Positions 26,757 through 34,748 of a stretch of 64,000 bases of DNA are shown here, piece after piece (position 1 is the stretch's first letter; each line of letters begins with the position of its first letter). The position numbers and the translations under genes were made by a program. The notes under the pieces were generated by a model, which searched no databases, was not told the DNA's origin, and worked only from the letters and a program-made list of their open reading frames with translations. This stretch comes from Rhizobium sp. CIAT894 (GTDB lineage: Bacteria > Pseudomonadota > Alphaproteobacteria > Rhizobiales > Rhizobiaceae), in assembly GCF_000172795.2 (NCBI RefSeq), contig NZ_CP020947.1:1305001-1369000 (forward strand), read 5' to 3'.

Positions 26757-28256
26757 CTATCTCGGCCCCGGCTGAACCCAGGCGTAACCGAGCGCGAAAT
26801 TGTCGCCTTGGCGGCCGAAGTAATAGGGAAGCGACAACGAACCGATCTCCTGCAGCGCGATATCGGCCGCCGTCAGTGCCGATGAAAACCGCTCCGGCAT
26901 CACCGCATCCGCCGCCGCGGCCGTCTTCTTGCCGCGCCAGACGATCAGCACCGGCCCCTTGGCCTCGGCGAAGGCCGGAATGCCTGGCGCCGGAAAATCC
27001 GGGGTCACCACTGGCACATCAGGAAATTGCAGCCGCATGTTGCCGGCGACATAGGTGTCGGAGGCGATCACCAGCGCCGGTTGCCCCTGTCGCGTCATCT
27101 CGCGGAAAAGCGCCGCCATCGGCACGTTCGGCCTGGCATAGACGCCGATCAGCCCGGCGCCGACGACACGCAGGCCGAGTGCGATCAGCACGCAGGCCAT
27201 CAGCACCGGCAACACCGGCCGCAGGCGGCGCAGCCCGGCGGAAAGGTCGATGCCGGCAGCCTGCATTTTCGCCAGGAAATAGATCGGCAGCACCAGCAGG
27301 AACGGGTCGAGCCAGCGCTCACGCACCGTGGTCGAGCCGGTGAAGAGGACGATGAGGGCGATGCCGGCGAGGCTTGCGAGCATCATCCGCTCCATCATCC
27401 CGGTCCAGCGGTTTCCGGCCGAAAGAGCCCGGATGAAATGCCGGCGGAAGGTGGCCGCGAAGATTGCGACCGGCAGCGCCGCAAAGGCGATGATGGCGAC
27501 GACAAAAGCAAGAAGGCCTTTGCCGATCCGCACGATGCCGGCAGGTTCGTTGCCGGCGGCCATCTTGACCAGAGTATCGGAGGAGGCGAAGGCGAGATTG
27601 TTCTGAAGCCAGATCGCGTGCGGCAGGATGATGACGAGCGCGACGGCGATTGCCACCAGGATGCGCCAGTCGAGCGCCCTGCGCCGCCATTCGGTATCGG
27701 GCAGGATGGCGATCAAGGCAGCGACAGGCATCAGCGCGAAATTATACTTCGAGATCAGCCCGAAGCCGGTCGCAAGCCCGAGAAGCAGGTAACTCGCCAT
27801 ATCGGGCCGGTCGAGTGTGCGGAAGAAGCCGTAGAGAAACAGCGCGCTGGCAAAGAGCAGCGCCGTCGTGTGGGTCAGGTCCTGCTGGGCCATAAAGGAG
27901 ACCTGGGGCAGGGTGATCAGCGACAGCATGGTGATGGCGGCCAGTGCCTCATCCTTCAGTGCACGCCGCCCGGCAAGGCCATAGAAGAGATAGGACAGGA
28001 ACAGCAGGATGTTCTTGGGCACGATCAGCGCGCCGATCGACATGCCCGTCAGCGAAACGACGGCATATTGCATCCAGTTGTAGAAGGGCGGCTGCGGGCC
28101 GTAGCCCGCCAGCAGATATTGCGAGAAGAAGGATTGCTCGGCCTCGTCGAGCTCCAGCGAATGCGGAAGCGCGATGCGCAGCACGATGTTGAGCACGAAA
28201 TAGGCCGCAAGCAGCAGGCCCGCGGTTTTGATCGTCCTCGTCGCGCGCTCCAGCAT
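26757..28256 (-). CDS. GT39-family membrane glycosyltransferase (Rgt-like), paralogue B
   Basis: 499-residue paralogue of its two neighbours. The N-terminal helix ([19 protein letters not shown]) leads to the periplasmic loop [20 protein letters not shown], with the acidic pair typical of GT39 active sites, then [12 protein letters not shown]. Ten or more further helices end near residue 390, followed by a periplasmic C-terminal domain. It begins 12 nt after the GT2 gene and ends where paralogue A begins, so the three are almost certainly one transcript. Proposed role: transfer of galacturonic acid from its dodecaprenyl carrier to LPS core or lipid A. Confidence 0.85.
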   Translation of the reverse strand: MLERATRTIKTAGLLLAAYFVLNIVLRIALPHSLELDEAEQSFFSQYLLAGYGPQPPFYNWMQYAVVSLTGMSIGALIVPKNILLFLSYLFYGLAGRRALKDEALAAITMLSLITLPQVSFMAQQDLTHTTALLFASALFLYGFFRTLDRPDMASYLLLGLATGFGLISKYNFALMPVAALIAILPDTEWRRRALDWRILVAIAVALVIILPHAIWLQNNLAFASSDTLVKMAAGNEPAGIVRIGKGLLAFVVAIIAFAALPVAIFAATFRRHFIRALSAGNRWTGMMERMMLASLAGIALIVLFTGSTTVRERWLDPFLLVLPIYFLAKMQAAGIDLSAGLRRLRPVLPVLMACVLIALGLRVVGAGLIGVYARPNVPMAALFREMTRQGQPALVIASDTYVAGNMRLQFPDVPVVTPDFPAPGIPAFAEAKGPVLIVWRGKKTAAAADAVMPERFSSALTAADIALQEIGSLSLPYYFGRQGDNFALGYAWVQPGPR

Positions 28257-28268
28257 CGTGCCGCCGGC

Positions 28269-29291
28269 TTAGGCTTGGCTTTGATCGTCGAAGATCTGCC
28301 GCACGATATAATTCGGAGAGGCGTCGTCGCGGTAATAGGTGCGCGCGATCATCTCCGCCAGGATGCCGGTGGTGATCATCTGCACCGAGGAAAGCAGCAG
28401 TACGACGCCGACCATCAGCATCGGGCGGGTGCCGATATCGTTGCCCATGATGAACTTGTCGAAGCCGAGGTAGAGGAGGATCAGCATGGCGATAGCACCG
28501 AGGCCAAGACCGAGCGAGCCGAAGAAATGCCCGGGCCGCGCCTTGTAGCGCATGAAGAACATCACCGACAGCAGGTCGAGGATGACGCGGAAGGTGCGCG
28601 AAATGCCGTATTTCGAAACCCCGTGCTCGCGAGCATGGTGGGTGACGGCCATCTCGCCGATGCGCGAGCTCGGGACGACACCGGCGACCCAGGCCGGGAT
28701 GAAGCGGTGCATTTCGCCCATCAGCTTCACCTGCTTGATGATCGAGGCACGGTAGATCTTCAGGCTGCAGCCGTAATCATGCAGCTTGACGCCGGTGATG
28801 CGGCCGATCAGGTAGTTGGCGCACCAGGAAGGGATCTTGCGCAGGAACAGGCCGTCCTTGCGGTTCTTGCGCCATCCCACAAGGAGATCGAGTTCACGCC
28901 GTTCCAGTTCGGCGACCATCGAAGGAATGTCCTTCGGATCGTTCTGCAGGTCGCCATCCATCGTCGCGATCAGCCGGCCGCGGGCCGTGTCGATACCCGC
29001 CTGCATGGCGGCGGTCTGGCCGAAATTGCGCTGCAGCTCGACGATCCTGAGCGTCAGCCCCTCGCGCCCGACGAATTTGCGGGCGTTGACGAGTGTCGCA
29101 TCCGTGCTGCCGTCGTCGACGAGGATCAGCTCCCACTGATCGGGATAGGCGGACATCGCAGCCACGACACGCTCGACGAGCGGACCGACGCTTTCCTCTT
29201 CGTTGAAAATGGGCACGACCAGCGACAGCTCGAGCGATTGTACCGGATCATTCGTACCGCGAATGGGCTCTACCGTTGTCTGCAATTTCAT
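28269..29291 (-). CDS. rgtE: GT2 dodecaprenyl-phosphate sugar transferase (ArnC/RgtE-like)
   Basis: 340-residue polyprenyl-phosphate glycosyltransferase. The cytoplasmic GT-A domain (~15-240) has the nucleotide-binding start LSLVVPIFNEEESVGPLVER, the metal motif ATMDGDLQNDP and the late motif GCSLKIYR; two transmembrane helices follow (~250-315), as in ArnC and DPM1. In this context it should load galacturonic acid from UDP-GalA onto dodecaprenyl phosphate for the GT39 neighbours, the role of RgtE in R. leguminosarum. The start is unsure: the ATG at 29291 touches its GGAG, and a TTG two codons later is better spaced. The gene symbol is by family and context. Confidence 0.8.
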   Translation of the reverse strand: MKLQTTVEPIRGTNDPVQSLELSLVVPIFNEEESVGPLVERVVAAMSAYPDQWELILVDDGSTDATLVNARKFVGREGLTLRIVELQRNFGQTAAMQAGIDTARGRLIATMDGDLQNDPKDIPSMVAELERRELDLLVGWRKNRKDGLFLRKIPSWCANYLIGRITGVKLHDYGCSLKIYRASIIKQVKLMGEMHRFIPAWVAGVVPSSRIGEMAVTHHAREHGVSKYGISRTFRVILDLLSVMFFMRYKARPGHFFGSLGLGLGAIAMLILLYLGFDKFIMGNDIGTRPMLMVGVVLLLSSVQMITTGILAEMIARTYYRDDASPNYIVRQIFDDQSQA

Positions 29292-29421
29292 CTCCAAAAG
29301 GCCGGGCGGCCGAGCAGTCTTACTGCCGCCGCCGCGCTTGCGGAACGCTAGTACATGAAGTGTCCGCCCGTTGCCAGCGGGCAATGCCGGTTTCCCCGCA
29401 ATCGGTTGAGCTGCGTGAACG

Positions 29422-30915
29422 CTATTTTGCGCCTCCCTCCACCCAGGAGTAACCGATGGAGAAGCTCTTTTTGCCGTTGCTGAAGAGATAGGGCAACGTC
29501 AGCGTGTTCAACTCCTGGAGATGGATGCCAGATCTCACGAGATCACTCGCGAAGCTCGGGGAAATTGTCGGGTCGTCGGCGGTTTCGCCACGCCAGATAA
29601 CGAGCACCGGCCCCTTGGCAGTCGCATATTCGGGAACCCCGGAACCGGGGAAGAACGGGATGACGACGGGAACGTCGGGGAATTCCAGCTTCATGTTGCC
29701 GGCTACGAACTTGGTGCCGGCCACGATGAGAACCGGCTTGCGGGTCGCGGTCAGTTCGGCCGCGTAGCCGGAGAAGGGAACGTTCGTTCGCGTATAGGTG
29801 CCGATATACTGAATGGCAACGATCCGCAGCAGAAGGATTGCCAGGATGACGACCATGAAGGCCGGCACCACGAGCCGGAAGCGCGCAAGGCCGGCGGAAA
29901 GATCGAAGCCTGCGGCCTCCAGCTTCAGGAACAGATAGATCAGCAGGACGAGCAGGCAGGGATCGAGCCAGCGTTCGTGGATATCGCTCGCGCCGGCGAA
30001 GACGACGATACCGGCGAAGGCGATCAGGCTGACGATCATCATCCGCTCGATTACCCGGATCATCGGGCTGGTCGCGGCAAGTGCACGGAAGAAATCCCGT
30101 CGGAAGGCTGCCGCGATAATAACGATCGGCAATGCGACGAAGCCGAGTACGGCGATGGCGAGAGACAACAGTCCCTGTCCGATACGGGGGAGGCCGGCGG
30201 CGGCCTCGTGCTCGGCGGTCATCCGCTCCAGCGTCGGGCCCGAAGCGCTGGCGAGATTGTCGGGCAGCCAGAGCGCGTGCGGCAAAACGATCAGAATGGC
30301 GATCGCGATCGCCGGCAGCAGACGCCAGTCGAACAGGCGGCTGCGCCACTTCCAGTCGGGCAGGACGGCGATGAAGGCGGCAAATGGCAGGATGGCGAAA
30401 TTATATTTGGAGATCAGGCCGATGCCGGTGGCGATGCCGATGACGAGATAGCTCCCGACTGTCGGCTGGCGAAGTGTGCGGAAAAAGCCGAAGAGGAAGA
30501 GCGAGGTTGCAAATAGCAGGGCAACGGTATGGGTCAGCTCGCGCTGCGCCATCAGCCCCACCTGCGGCAAGGTAATCAGGCTCAGCATGGCGATGGGGGC
30601 GAGCAGACGGTTCTTCAATACCTCGCGGGCAGCCAGCCCATAGAACAGATAGCAGCCGAAGAGAATGATGTTCTTCGGAACCGAGAGCGCCCACATCGTG
30701 ATCCCGGTCACCGAGACGATGGCGTATTGGATCCAGTTGTAGAAGGGCGGCTGTGGGCCGTAGCCGGCAAGCAGGTATTGCGAATAGAAGGATTGCTCCG
30801 CCTCATCGAGATCGAGCGTATGCGGCAGCGCAATCCGGAGCACGATGTTCAGCAGGAAATAGACTGCCAGAAAAAGGCTCGCGCTCGTAATGCTTCTGGT
30901 AATGCGCTCCAACAT
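29422..30915 (-). CDS. GT39-family membrane glycosyltransferase (Rgt-like), paralogue C
   Basis: 497-residue first gene of the cluster, close in sequence to paralogue B: both start MLERxTRxI and share [18 protein letters not shown] and PPFYNW. It has the same helix-rich body and C-terminal domain ([20 protein letters not shown]). A 130-nt gap with a small GCCCG/CGGGC hairpin separates it from the GT2 gene, so part of the transcript could stop there. Three such paralogues in one cluster suggests either distinct acceptor sites on LPS or a recent duplication. No biochemical role can be assigned to this copy. Confidence 0.84.
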   Translation of the reverse strand: MLERITRSITSASLFLAVYFLLNIVLRIALPHTLDLDEAEQSFYSQYLLAGYGPQPPFYNWIQYAIVSVTGITMWALSVPKNIILFGCYLFYGLAAREVLKNRLLAPIAMLSLITLPQVGLMAQRELTHTVALLFATSLFLFGFFRTLRQPTVGSYLVIGIATGIGLISKYNFAILPFAAFIAVLPDWKWRSRLFDWRLLPAIAIAILIVLPHALWLPDNLASASGPTLERMTAEHEAAAGLPRIGQGLLSLAIAVLGFVALPIVIIAAAFRRDFFRALAATSPMIRVIERMMIVSLIAFAGIVVFAGASDIHERWLDPCLLVLLIYLFLKLEAAGFDLSAGLARFRLVVPAFMVVILAILLLRIVAIQYIGTYTRTNVPFSGYAAELTATRKPVLIVAGTKFVAGNMKLEFPDVPVVIPFFPGSGVPEYATAKGPVLVIWRGETADDPTISPSFASDLVRSGIHLQELNTLTLPYLFSNGKKSFSIGYSWVEGGAK

Positions 30916-31099
30916 CGATCTCCAAGTCAGGCCGGCGAGGCGCCGCGATCTATCGGTCCGCCGCGGGGTTCGATGGCCTTAAAGCGATCTCGCCGCCATC
31001 GCCGTCAACTCCGCCGTTGTGCGCAACCCTCATTTCTCCTAAAACGCCTGGCGACGGAAACGAGGCCTGTGCCGACGCCAAGTAAGGAATGCCTACTAC

Positions 31100-32062
31100 A
31101 TGAAGAGTTCGATCGTTGAAAGCCAGCAGTCCTGGTTTATGCGCAACCGCATGACGGTGCTGACGGTCGTAATTGTCGCAGCCTATGCGCTCTTCATACA
31201 GTGGTTCTGGGGTTGGCCCGTCATCATCAGCCAATGGGCCGATGTCGGCGCAGGCCCGGTGATCGGCGCGCTCGTGGCGCTGACGAGCACCTATTTCCTG
31301 CGCACCTGGCGCATCTACGATTATTTTCCGCAGGAAACCGCGGGCCGGTTCGCCACCCTTTTCCGCGTCACGCAGATCCACAATCTCCTGAATATCATGC
31401 TGCCCTTCCGCACCGGCGAGACCAGCTTTCCCCTGCTGATGCGCACCGAATTCGGCATTCCGCTGACGCGCGGAACCTCGGCGCTGTTCGTCATGCGGCT
31501 GCTCGACCTGCACGCCCTGCTGGCGGCCGCCGGCATCGGCTTTGCGCTCGCCGCGGCCGATGGGCTCGTCGCATGGTCGCTTTGGGCTGTTTTCCTGCTG
31601 CTGCCGGTCGCAGTTTTCGCCGCGCGCAAGCCACTGCTGCGTGTCGCTGCCAGGCTGTTGCCTGCGAAGGTGCAGAAATTCGTTGCCGAGATCGAAAACG
31701 GTCTGCCGCTTGATGCCGTTGCCTTTGCGCGTGCTTGGGCGATGACCGTCGTCAACTGGCTGGTGAAGGTGATCGTGCTCGCATGGGCGCTCGGCCTGAT
31801 GGGGGTGCTGCCGATGGCAGCGAGCTTCGGTGGCGCGCTCGGCGGCGAACTTTCCTCGGTGCTGCCGATGCACGCGCCGGGCGGCGTCGGCACCTATCCG
31901 GCCGGCATCACCGCCGGCGCCATTGCGCTCGGAGCCTCGAGCGAGCGGGTAGCACTTGCCGCACTGGCGCAGGCGAGCGTCAATGCCCATCTGCTGATCA
32001 TCGTCTCGGCACTGACCGGCACGGCGATCTCACTGCCGCTCGGGCGTCGCGGCAAACTCTGA
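31100..32062 (+). CDS. YbhN/UPF0104-type membrane protein (lysylphosphatidylglycerol synthase TM region)
   Basis: 320-residue inner-membrane protein with about eight helices, of the family that forms the flippase half of MprF and also exists alone (YbhN, AglD-like). Segments such as FRVTQIHNLLNIMLPFRTGE and MHAPGGVGTYPAGITAGAIAL near residue 255 are the conserved family motifs. Members take part in lipid or lipid-linked sugar traffic across the membrane. It is divergent from the GT39 cluster (184-nt shared promoter region), so it may help move carrier lipid used by those enzymes. Its 3' end overlaps the convergent sigma-factor gene by 33 nt. Confidence 0.82.
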   Translation: MKSSIVESQQSWFMRNRMTVLTVVIVAAYALFIQWFWGWPVIISQWADVGAGPVIGALVALTSTYFLRTWRIYDYFPQETAGRFATLFRVTQIHNLLNIMLPFRTGETSFPLLMRTEFGIPLTRGTSALFVMRLLDLHALLAAAGIGFALAAADGLVAWSLWAVFLLLPVAVFAARKPLLRVAARLLPAKVQKFVAEIENGLPLDAVAFARAWAMTVVNWLVKVIVLAWALGLMGVLPMAASFGGALGGELSSVLPMHAPGGVGTYPAGITAGAIALGASSERVALAALAQASVNAHLLIIVSALTGTAISLPLGRRGKL

Positions 32063-33277
32063 AATCCGCTTTCTGAGAAAGGCCTGCTCCGGCTCCTGCC
32101 GGCAGAGCGACAGCGCTTTCTCATAGGCCGCGATCGCTTCCTCGCTCCGGCCGAGACGGCGCAGGAAATCGGCCCGCGCCGAATGGGCGAGGTGATAGGC
32201 CAGCAGCTCCCCGCGGCCGAAAATGGCATCGACCAGATCCAGCCCCTTGGCCGGCCCGTCCGCCATCGCGACCGCCACGGCGCGATTGAGCTCGACGATC
32301 GGCGAGGGTTGTGCCGCCTGAAGCAGCTCATAGTAAAAGGCGATCCGCCGCCAATCGGTTTCTTCGGCCGTCGGCGCCCTGGCATGCTCGGCGGCAATCG
32401 CTGCCTGCAGCGTATAGCTGCCGATCTCTCCCGGGCGCATCGCTTGGGAAAGCAGGGCCAGGCCTTCCGCAATCTTCGCATGATCCCAGAGCGAGCGGTC
32501 CTGATCGGCAAGCAGCACCAGCGATCCCTGTTCACTGCTGCGGGCGGAGCGGCGGGAATCCTGCAGCAGCATCAGCGCCAGGAGGCCACAGACGTCGGGG
32601 TGCGGCAGCAGCTTGAGAAGCAGCCGTGCCAGCCGGATCGCCTCCGCGGTCAGGTCGGCGCGGACCACATCTTCACCCGAAGAGGCGGAATAACCTTCGT
32701 TGAAGACGAGATAGATGACGTGCAGCACCTGGTCGAGCCGTTGAGGCAGTGCCTCGCGGGCAGGCACCTCGTAAGGGACCTTCGCCGCCCGGATCCTGCC
32801 CTTGGCGCGCACGATCCGCTGCGCCACGGTCGGCGCCGGAATGAGGAAGGCATGGGCGATCTCTTCGGTGGTCAAACCGCAGATCTCCCGCAGCGCCATC
32901 GCCATCTGCGCATCGGCCGGAATGACCGGATGGCAGCAGGTGAAGATCAACCGCAGCATGTCGTCCTCGATCGCTTCCATCTCGCCGATCTCTGTTGCAT
33001 CGGGCGTGTAGAGGCTGTCCTCGATGTGGTGCTGCGAGGCATCGAAGCGCGCCCGCCGCCGGATCGAATCGATCGCCTTGAAACGCCCGGTGGAAACAAG
33101 CCAGGCAAAGGGGTTGCCGGGGATGCCGTCGGCCGGCCATGTCCGGGCGGCGGCGGCAAAGGCATCGTGGAGCGCTTCCTCAGCCCGGTCGAAATCCCCG
33201 AGCAGGCGGATCAATGTCGCCAGCACCCGGCGCGACTGCGTTCGGTAGATTTCTTCGATGACGCGTTCCAAAGGCAC
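32030..33277 (-). CDS. ECF42-type RNA polymerase sigma factor
   Basis: 415-residue sigma-70 family factor. Region 2 spans ~5-75 (ATLIRLLGDFDRAEEALHDA, FAWLVSTGRFKAIDSIRRRA) and region 4 ~115-165 (LREICGLTTEEIAHAFLIPA, then TVAQRIVRAKGRIR). Unlike ordinary ECF factors (~180 residues) it has a ~240-residue C-terminal extension with helical repeats ending ADFLRRLGRSEEAIAAYEKAL, the hallmark of the ECF42 group. ECF42 factors are encoded with DGPF/YCII proteins and lack an anti-sigma gene, and three DGPF genes lie directly upstream. GTG start 3 nt after the neighbour's stop. Confidence 0.92.
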   Translation of the reverse strand: MPLERVIEEIYRTQSRRVLATLIRLLGDFDRAEEALHDAFAAAARTWPADGIPGNPFAWLVSTGRFKAIDSIRRRARFDASQHHIEDSLYTPDATEIGEMEAIEDDMLRLIFTCCHPVIPADAQMAMALREICGLTTEEIAHAFLIPAPTVAQRIVRAKGRIRAAKVPYEVPAREALPQRLDQVLHVIYLVFNEGYSASSGEDVVRADLTAEAIRLARLLLKLLPHPDVCGLLALMLLQDSRRSARSSEQGSLVLLADQDRSLWDHAKIAEGLALLSQAMRPGEIGSYTLQAAIAAEHARAPTAEETDWRRIAFYYELLQAAQPSPIVELNRAVAVAMADGPAKGLDLVDAIFGRGELLAYHLAHSARADFLRRLGRSEEAIAAYEKALSLCRQEPEQAFLRKRISEFAATPERQ

Positions 33278-33280
33278 ACC

Positions 33281-33640
33281 TCAATCCGGCAAGGTCAGCA
33301 TCCTGACCGGCCTGAGTTCGACCGCGCCGAAACGCACCGAAGGGATCCGCGCGGCGATCTCCTTTGCCTTGGTCATGTCGGGCGCCTCGATGACGTAGAA
33401 GCCGGCCAGATGCTCCTTCGTCTCGACATAGGGACCATCGGTGGCGGAGAGCGTGTTGTTGCGAACGCGCAGCACCGTCGCCTGGTCTGGCATCTCCAGC
33501 GCATCGGCATGGATCATGATGCCTTGGCGGCGCAGTTCCTCATCGAAGGCGAAATGCGCCTTGATGAGTTCGTTGGTTTCGTCAGGCGCCAGCGTCCCGT
33601 CCGTGTCGGCGCTGTTATAAATCAGGCAGATGTAGCGCAT
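33281..33640 (-). CDS. YCII/DGPF-domain protein 1
   Basis: 119-residue single-domain YCII-related protein with the name-giving motif as TDGPYVETKEHLAGFYVIE near residues 58-76. The fold is ferredoxin-like and small; its catalytic or sensing role is unsettled in the family. It lies between the second DGPF gene (2-nt gap) and the sigma-factor gene (3-nt gap), so one transcript is expected. In ECF42 loci the DGPF genes are the sigma factor's own targets, so positive autoregulation from a promoter near 34370-34400 is plausible. Confidence 0.9.
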   Translation of the reverse strand: MRYICLIYNSADTDGTLAPDETNELIKAHFAFDEELRRQGIMIHADALEMPDQATVLRVRNNTLSATDGPYVETKEHLAGFYVIEAPDMTKAKEIAARIPSVRFGAVELRPVRMLTLPD

Positions 33641-33642
33641 GG

Positions 33643-34002
33643 CTATTTCCCATCCTGGATCGCGTAAGTCGGGCGCACTTCGATCGAGGAATATTTGAGG
33701 ATCGGAAAACTCGACACGATCGTCTTCGCCGCCTCGATAGTCTCGGCTTCTACAAGCACAAAACCGCCGAGATGCTCTTTGATTTCGGCAAAGGGGCCAT
33801 CGGTCGCAGAGGTTTCGCCATTGCGCAGGCGGACGGTGATCGCCGTTGACGGATCATGCAGAGCGAGCGCCACCAGCAGGTGACCGCTCTCGCGCCAGCG
33901 ATTGTCGCTAATGATGCACTCCTGTGTGAGCGCATCCCATTCGCTCTGAGGGACCAGCTTGCTCTTCTCCGTGTCGAACCAGATCTGGCATAGAAATTTC
34001 AT
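33643..34002 (-). CDS. YCII/DGPF-domain protein 2
   Basis: 119-residue paralogue with the motif TDGPFAEIKEHLGGFVLVE. The start at 34002 is set by AGGAGAG six nt upstream; the frame extends to 34101 without a site. It is 10 nt downstream of DGPF gene 3. It shares the FLCQIWFDTEKS opening with copy 3 (YLCQVWFDGAML), pointing to tandem duplication. Confidence 0.9.
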   Translation of the reverse strand: MKFLCQIWFDTEKSKLVPQSEWDALTQECIISDNRWRESGHLLVALALHDPSTAITVRLRNGETSATDGPFAEIKEHLGGFVLVEAETIEAAKTIVSSFPILKYSSIEVRPTYAIQDGK

Positions 34003-34012
34003 CGGTCTCTCC

Positions 34013-34369
34013 TCATTTGGCGCCGAATTCGTGGACGGGCCGCACCTCGATCGCGCCGAGTTTGGCAAGCGGGATGCCGGCGGCAACGCGGATCGCCTCA
34101 TTGAGGTCCTTGGCCTTGATCAGGATAAATCCGCCGAGCGCCTCCTTCGTCTCAGCAAAGGGGCCGTCCGTTACCGACAACTCGCCGCTCCGCACCCGGA
34201 CCGTGACTGCCGATTTCGGCGGCTGCAGCGCCTGGGCGACGATCATATGCCCGCTGTCGACGAGGTCCTTGTCGTAATTGAGGGAATTTGCGTCGAGCTC
34301 GGCCTTCTCCTCTTGCGTCATGGCCTCGAGCATCGCGCCGTCGAACCAAACCTGACAGAGATATTTCAT
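34013..34369 (-). CDS. YCII/DGPF-domain protein 3
   Basis: 118-residue first gene of the ECF42 cluster. Motif: TDGPFAETKEALGGFILIK near residue 70. GAGGCTGCC lies just before the ATG. It is soluble, with no signal peptide. Residues ~15-35 are acidic (TQEEKAELDANSLNYDKD). The ~150 nt upstream, shared with a divergent small membrane protein, should carry the cluster promoter. Confidence 0.9.
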   Translation of the reverse strand: MKYLCQVWFDGAMLEAMTQEEKAELDANSLNYDKDLVDSGHMIVAQALQPPKSAVTVRVRSGELSVTDGPFAETKEALGGFILIKAKDLNEAIRVAAGIPLAKLGAIEVRPVHEFGAK

Positions 34370-34523
34370 CGCAGGCAGCCTCCTTGCAGGGTTTCATACC
34401 TCTGGACGAACGGGTTGCGGGCATTTCGACAGCAACGAGAAAAAATCTTTTGTGCCCGTCCGTGTCGAAATCGCAAGGCAGCACTCGACAAGGCTTCGTC
34501 GAAACCTGTCGAGGAGAATAGCA

Positions 34524-34739
34524 ATGAGTATTCTTGAAATCGCGCTGGCAAGCCAGATCTGGGCCCGCCGTCATGAGAAGCGTCAGCCGGATTTCGAAGA
34601 AAGCGACGGATGGAAGGTTTTGCTGCGCACCGCCTTCGTCTTCGTCGCCTTCACCCTGCTGATTGCAGGGCTGAACATCGCCGCCGGCAGGCCACAGATG
34701 CTCGCGCAGAGCGCGGCACCTGTCGTGACCGGCCGGTAA
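34524..34739 (+). CDS. small single-pass membrane protein
   Basis: 71-residue protein with one clear transmembrane helix at ~35-55 (LLRTAFVFVAFTLLIAGLNI) after a charged amphipathic N-terminus (RRHEKRQPDFEESDGW). The ATG at 34524 has GAGGAG seven nt upstream. It is divergent from the DGPF/sigma cluster and converges on the AMP nucleosidase gene. No family recognised. Confidence 0.65.
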   Translation: MSILEIALASQIWARRHEKRQPDFEESDGWKVLLRTAFVFVAFTLLIAGLNIAAGRPQMLAQSAAPVVTGR

Positions 34740-34748
34740 GGAAACGGC

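Noticed and set aside
27027..29351. A 774-residue plus-strand frame across the glycosyltransferase cluster
   Set aside because: It spans two good minus-strand genes, is composed largely of charged and His/Gln-rich sequence and has no fold-like pattern; an antisense shadow.
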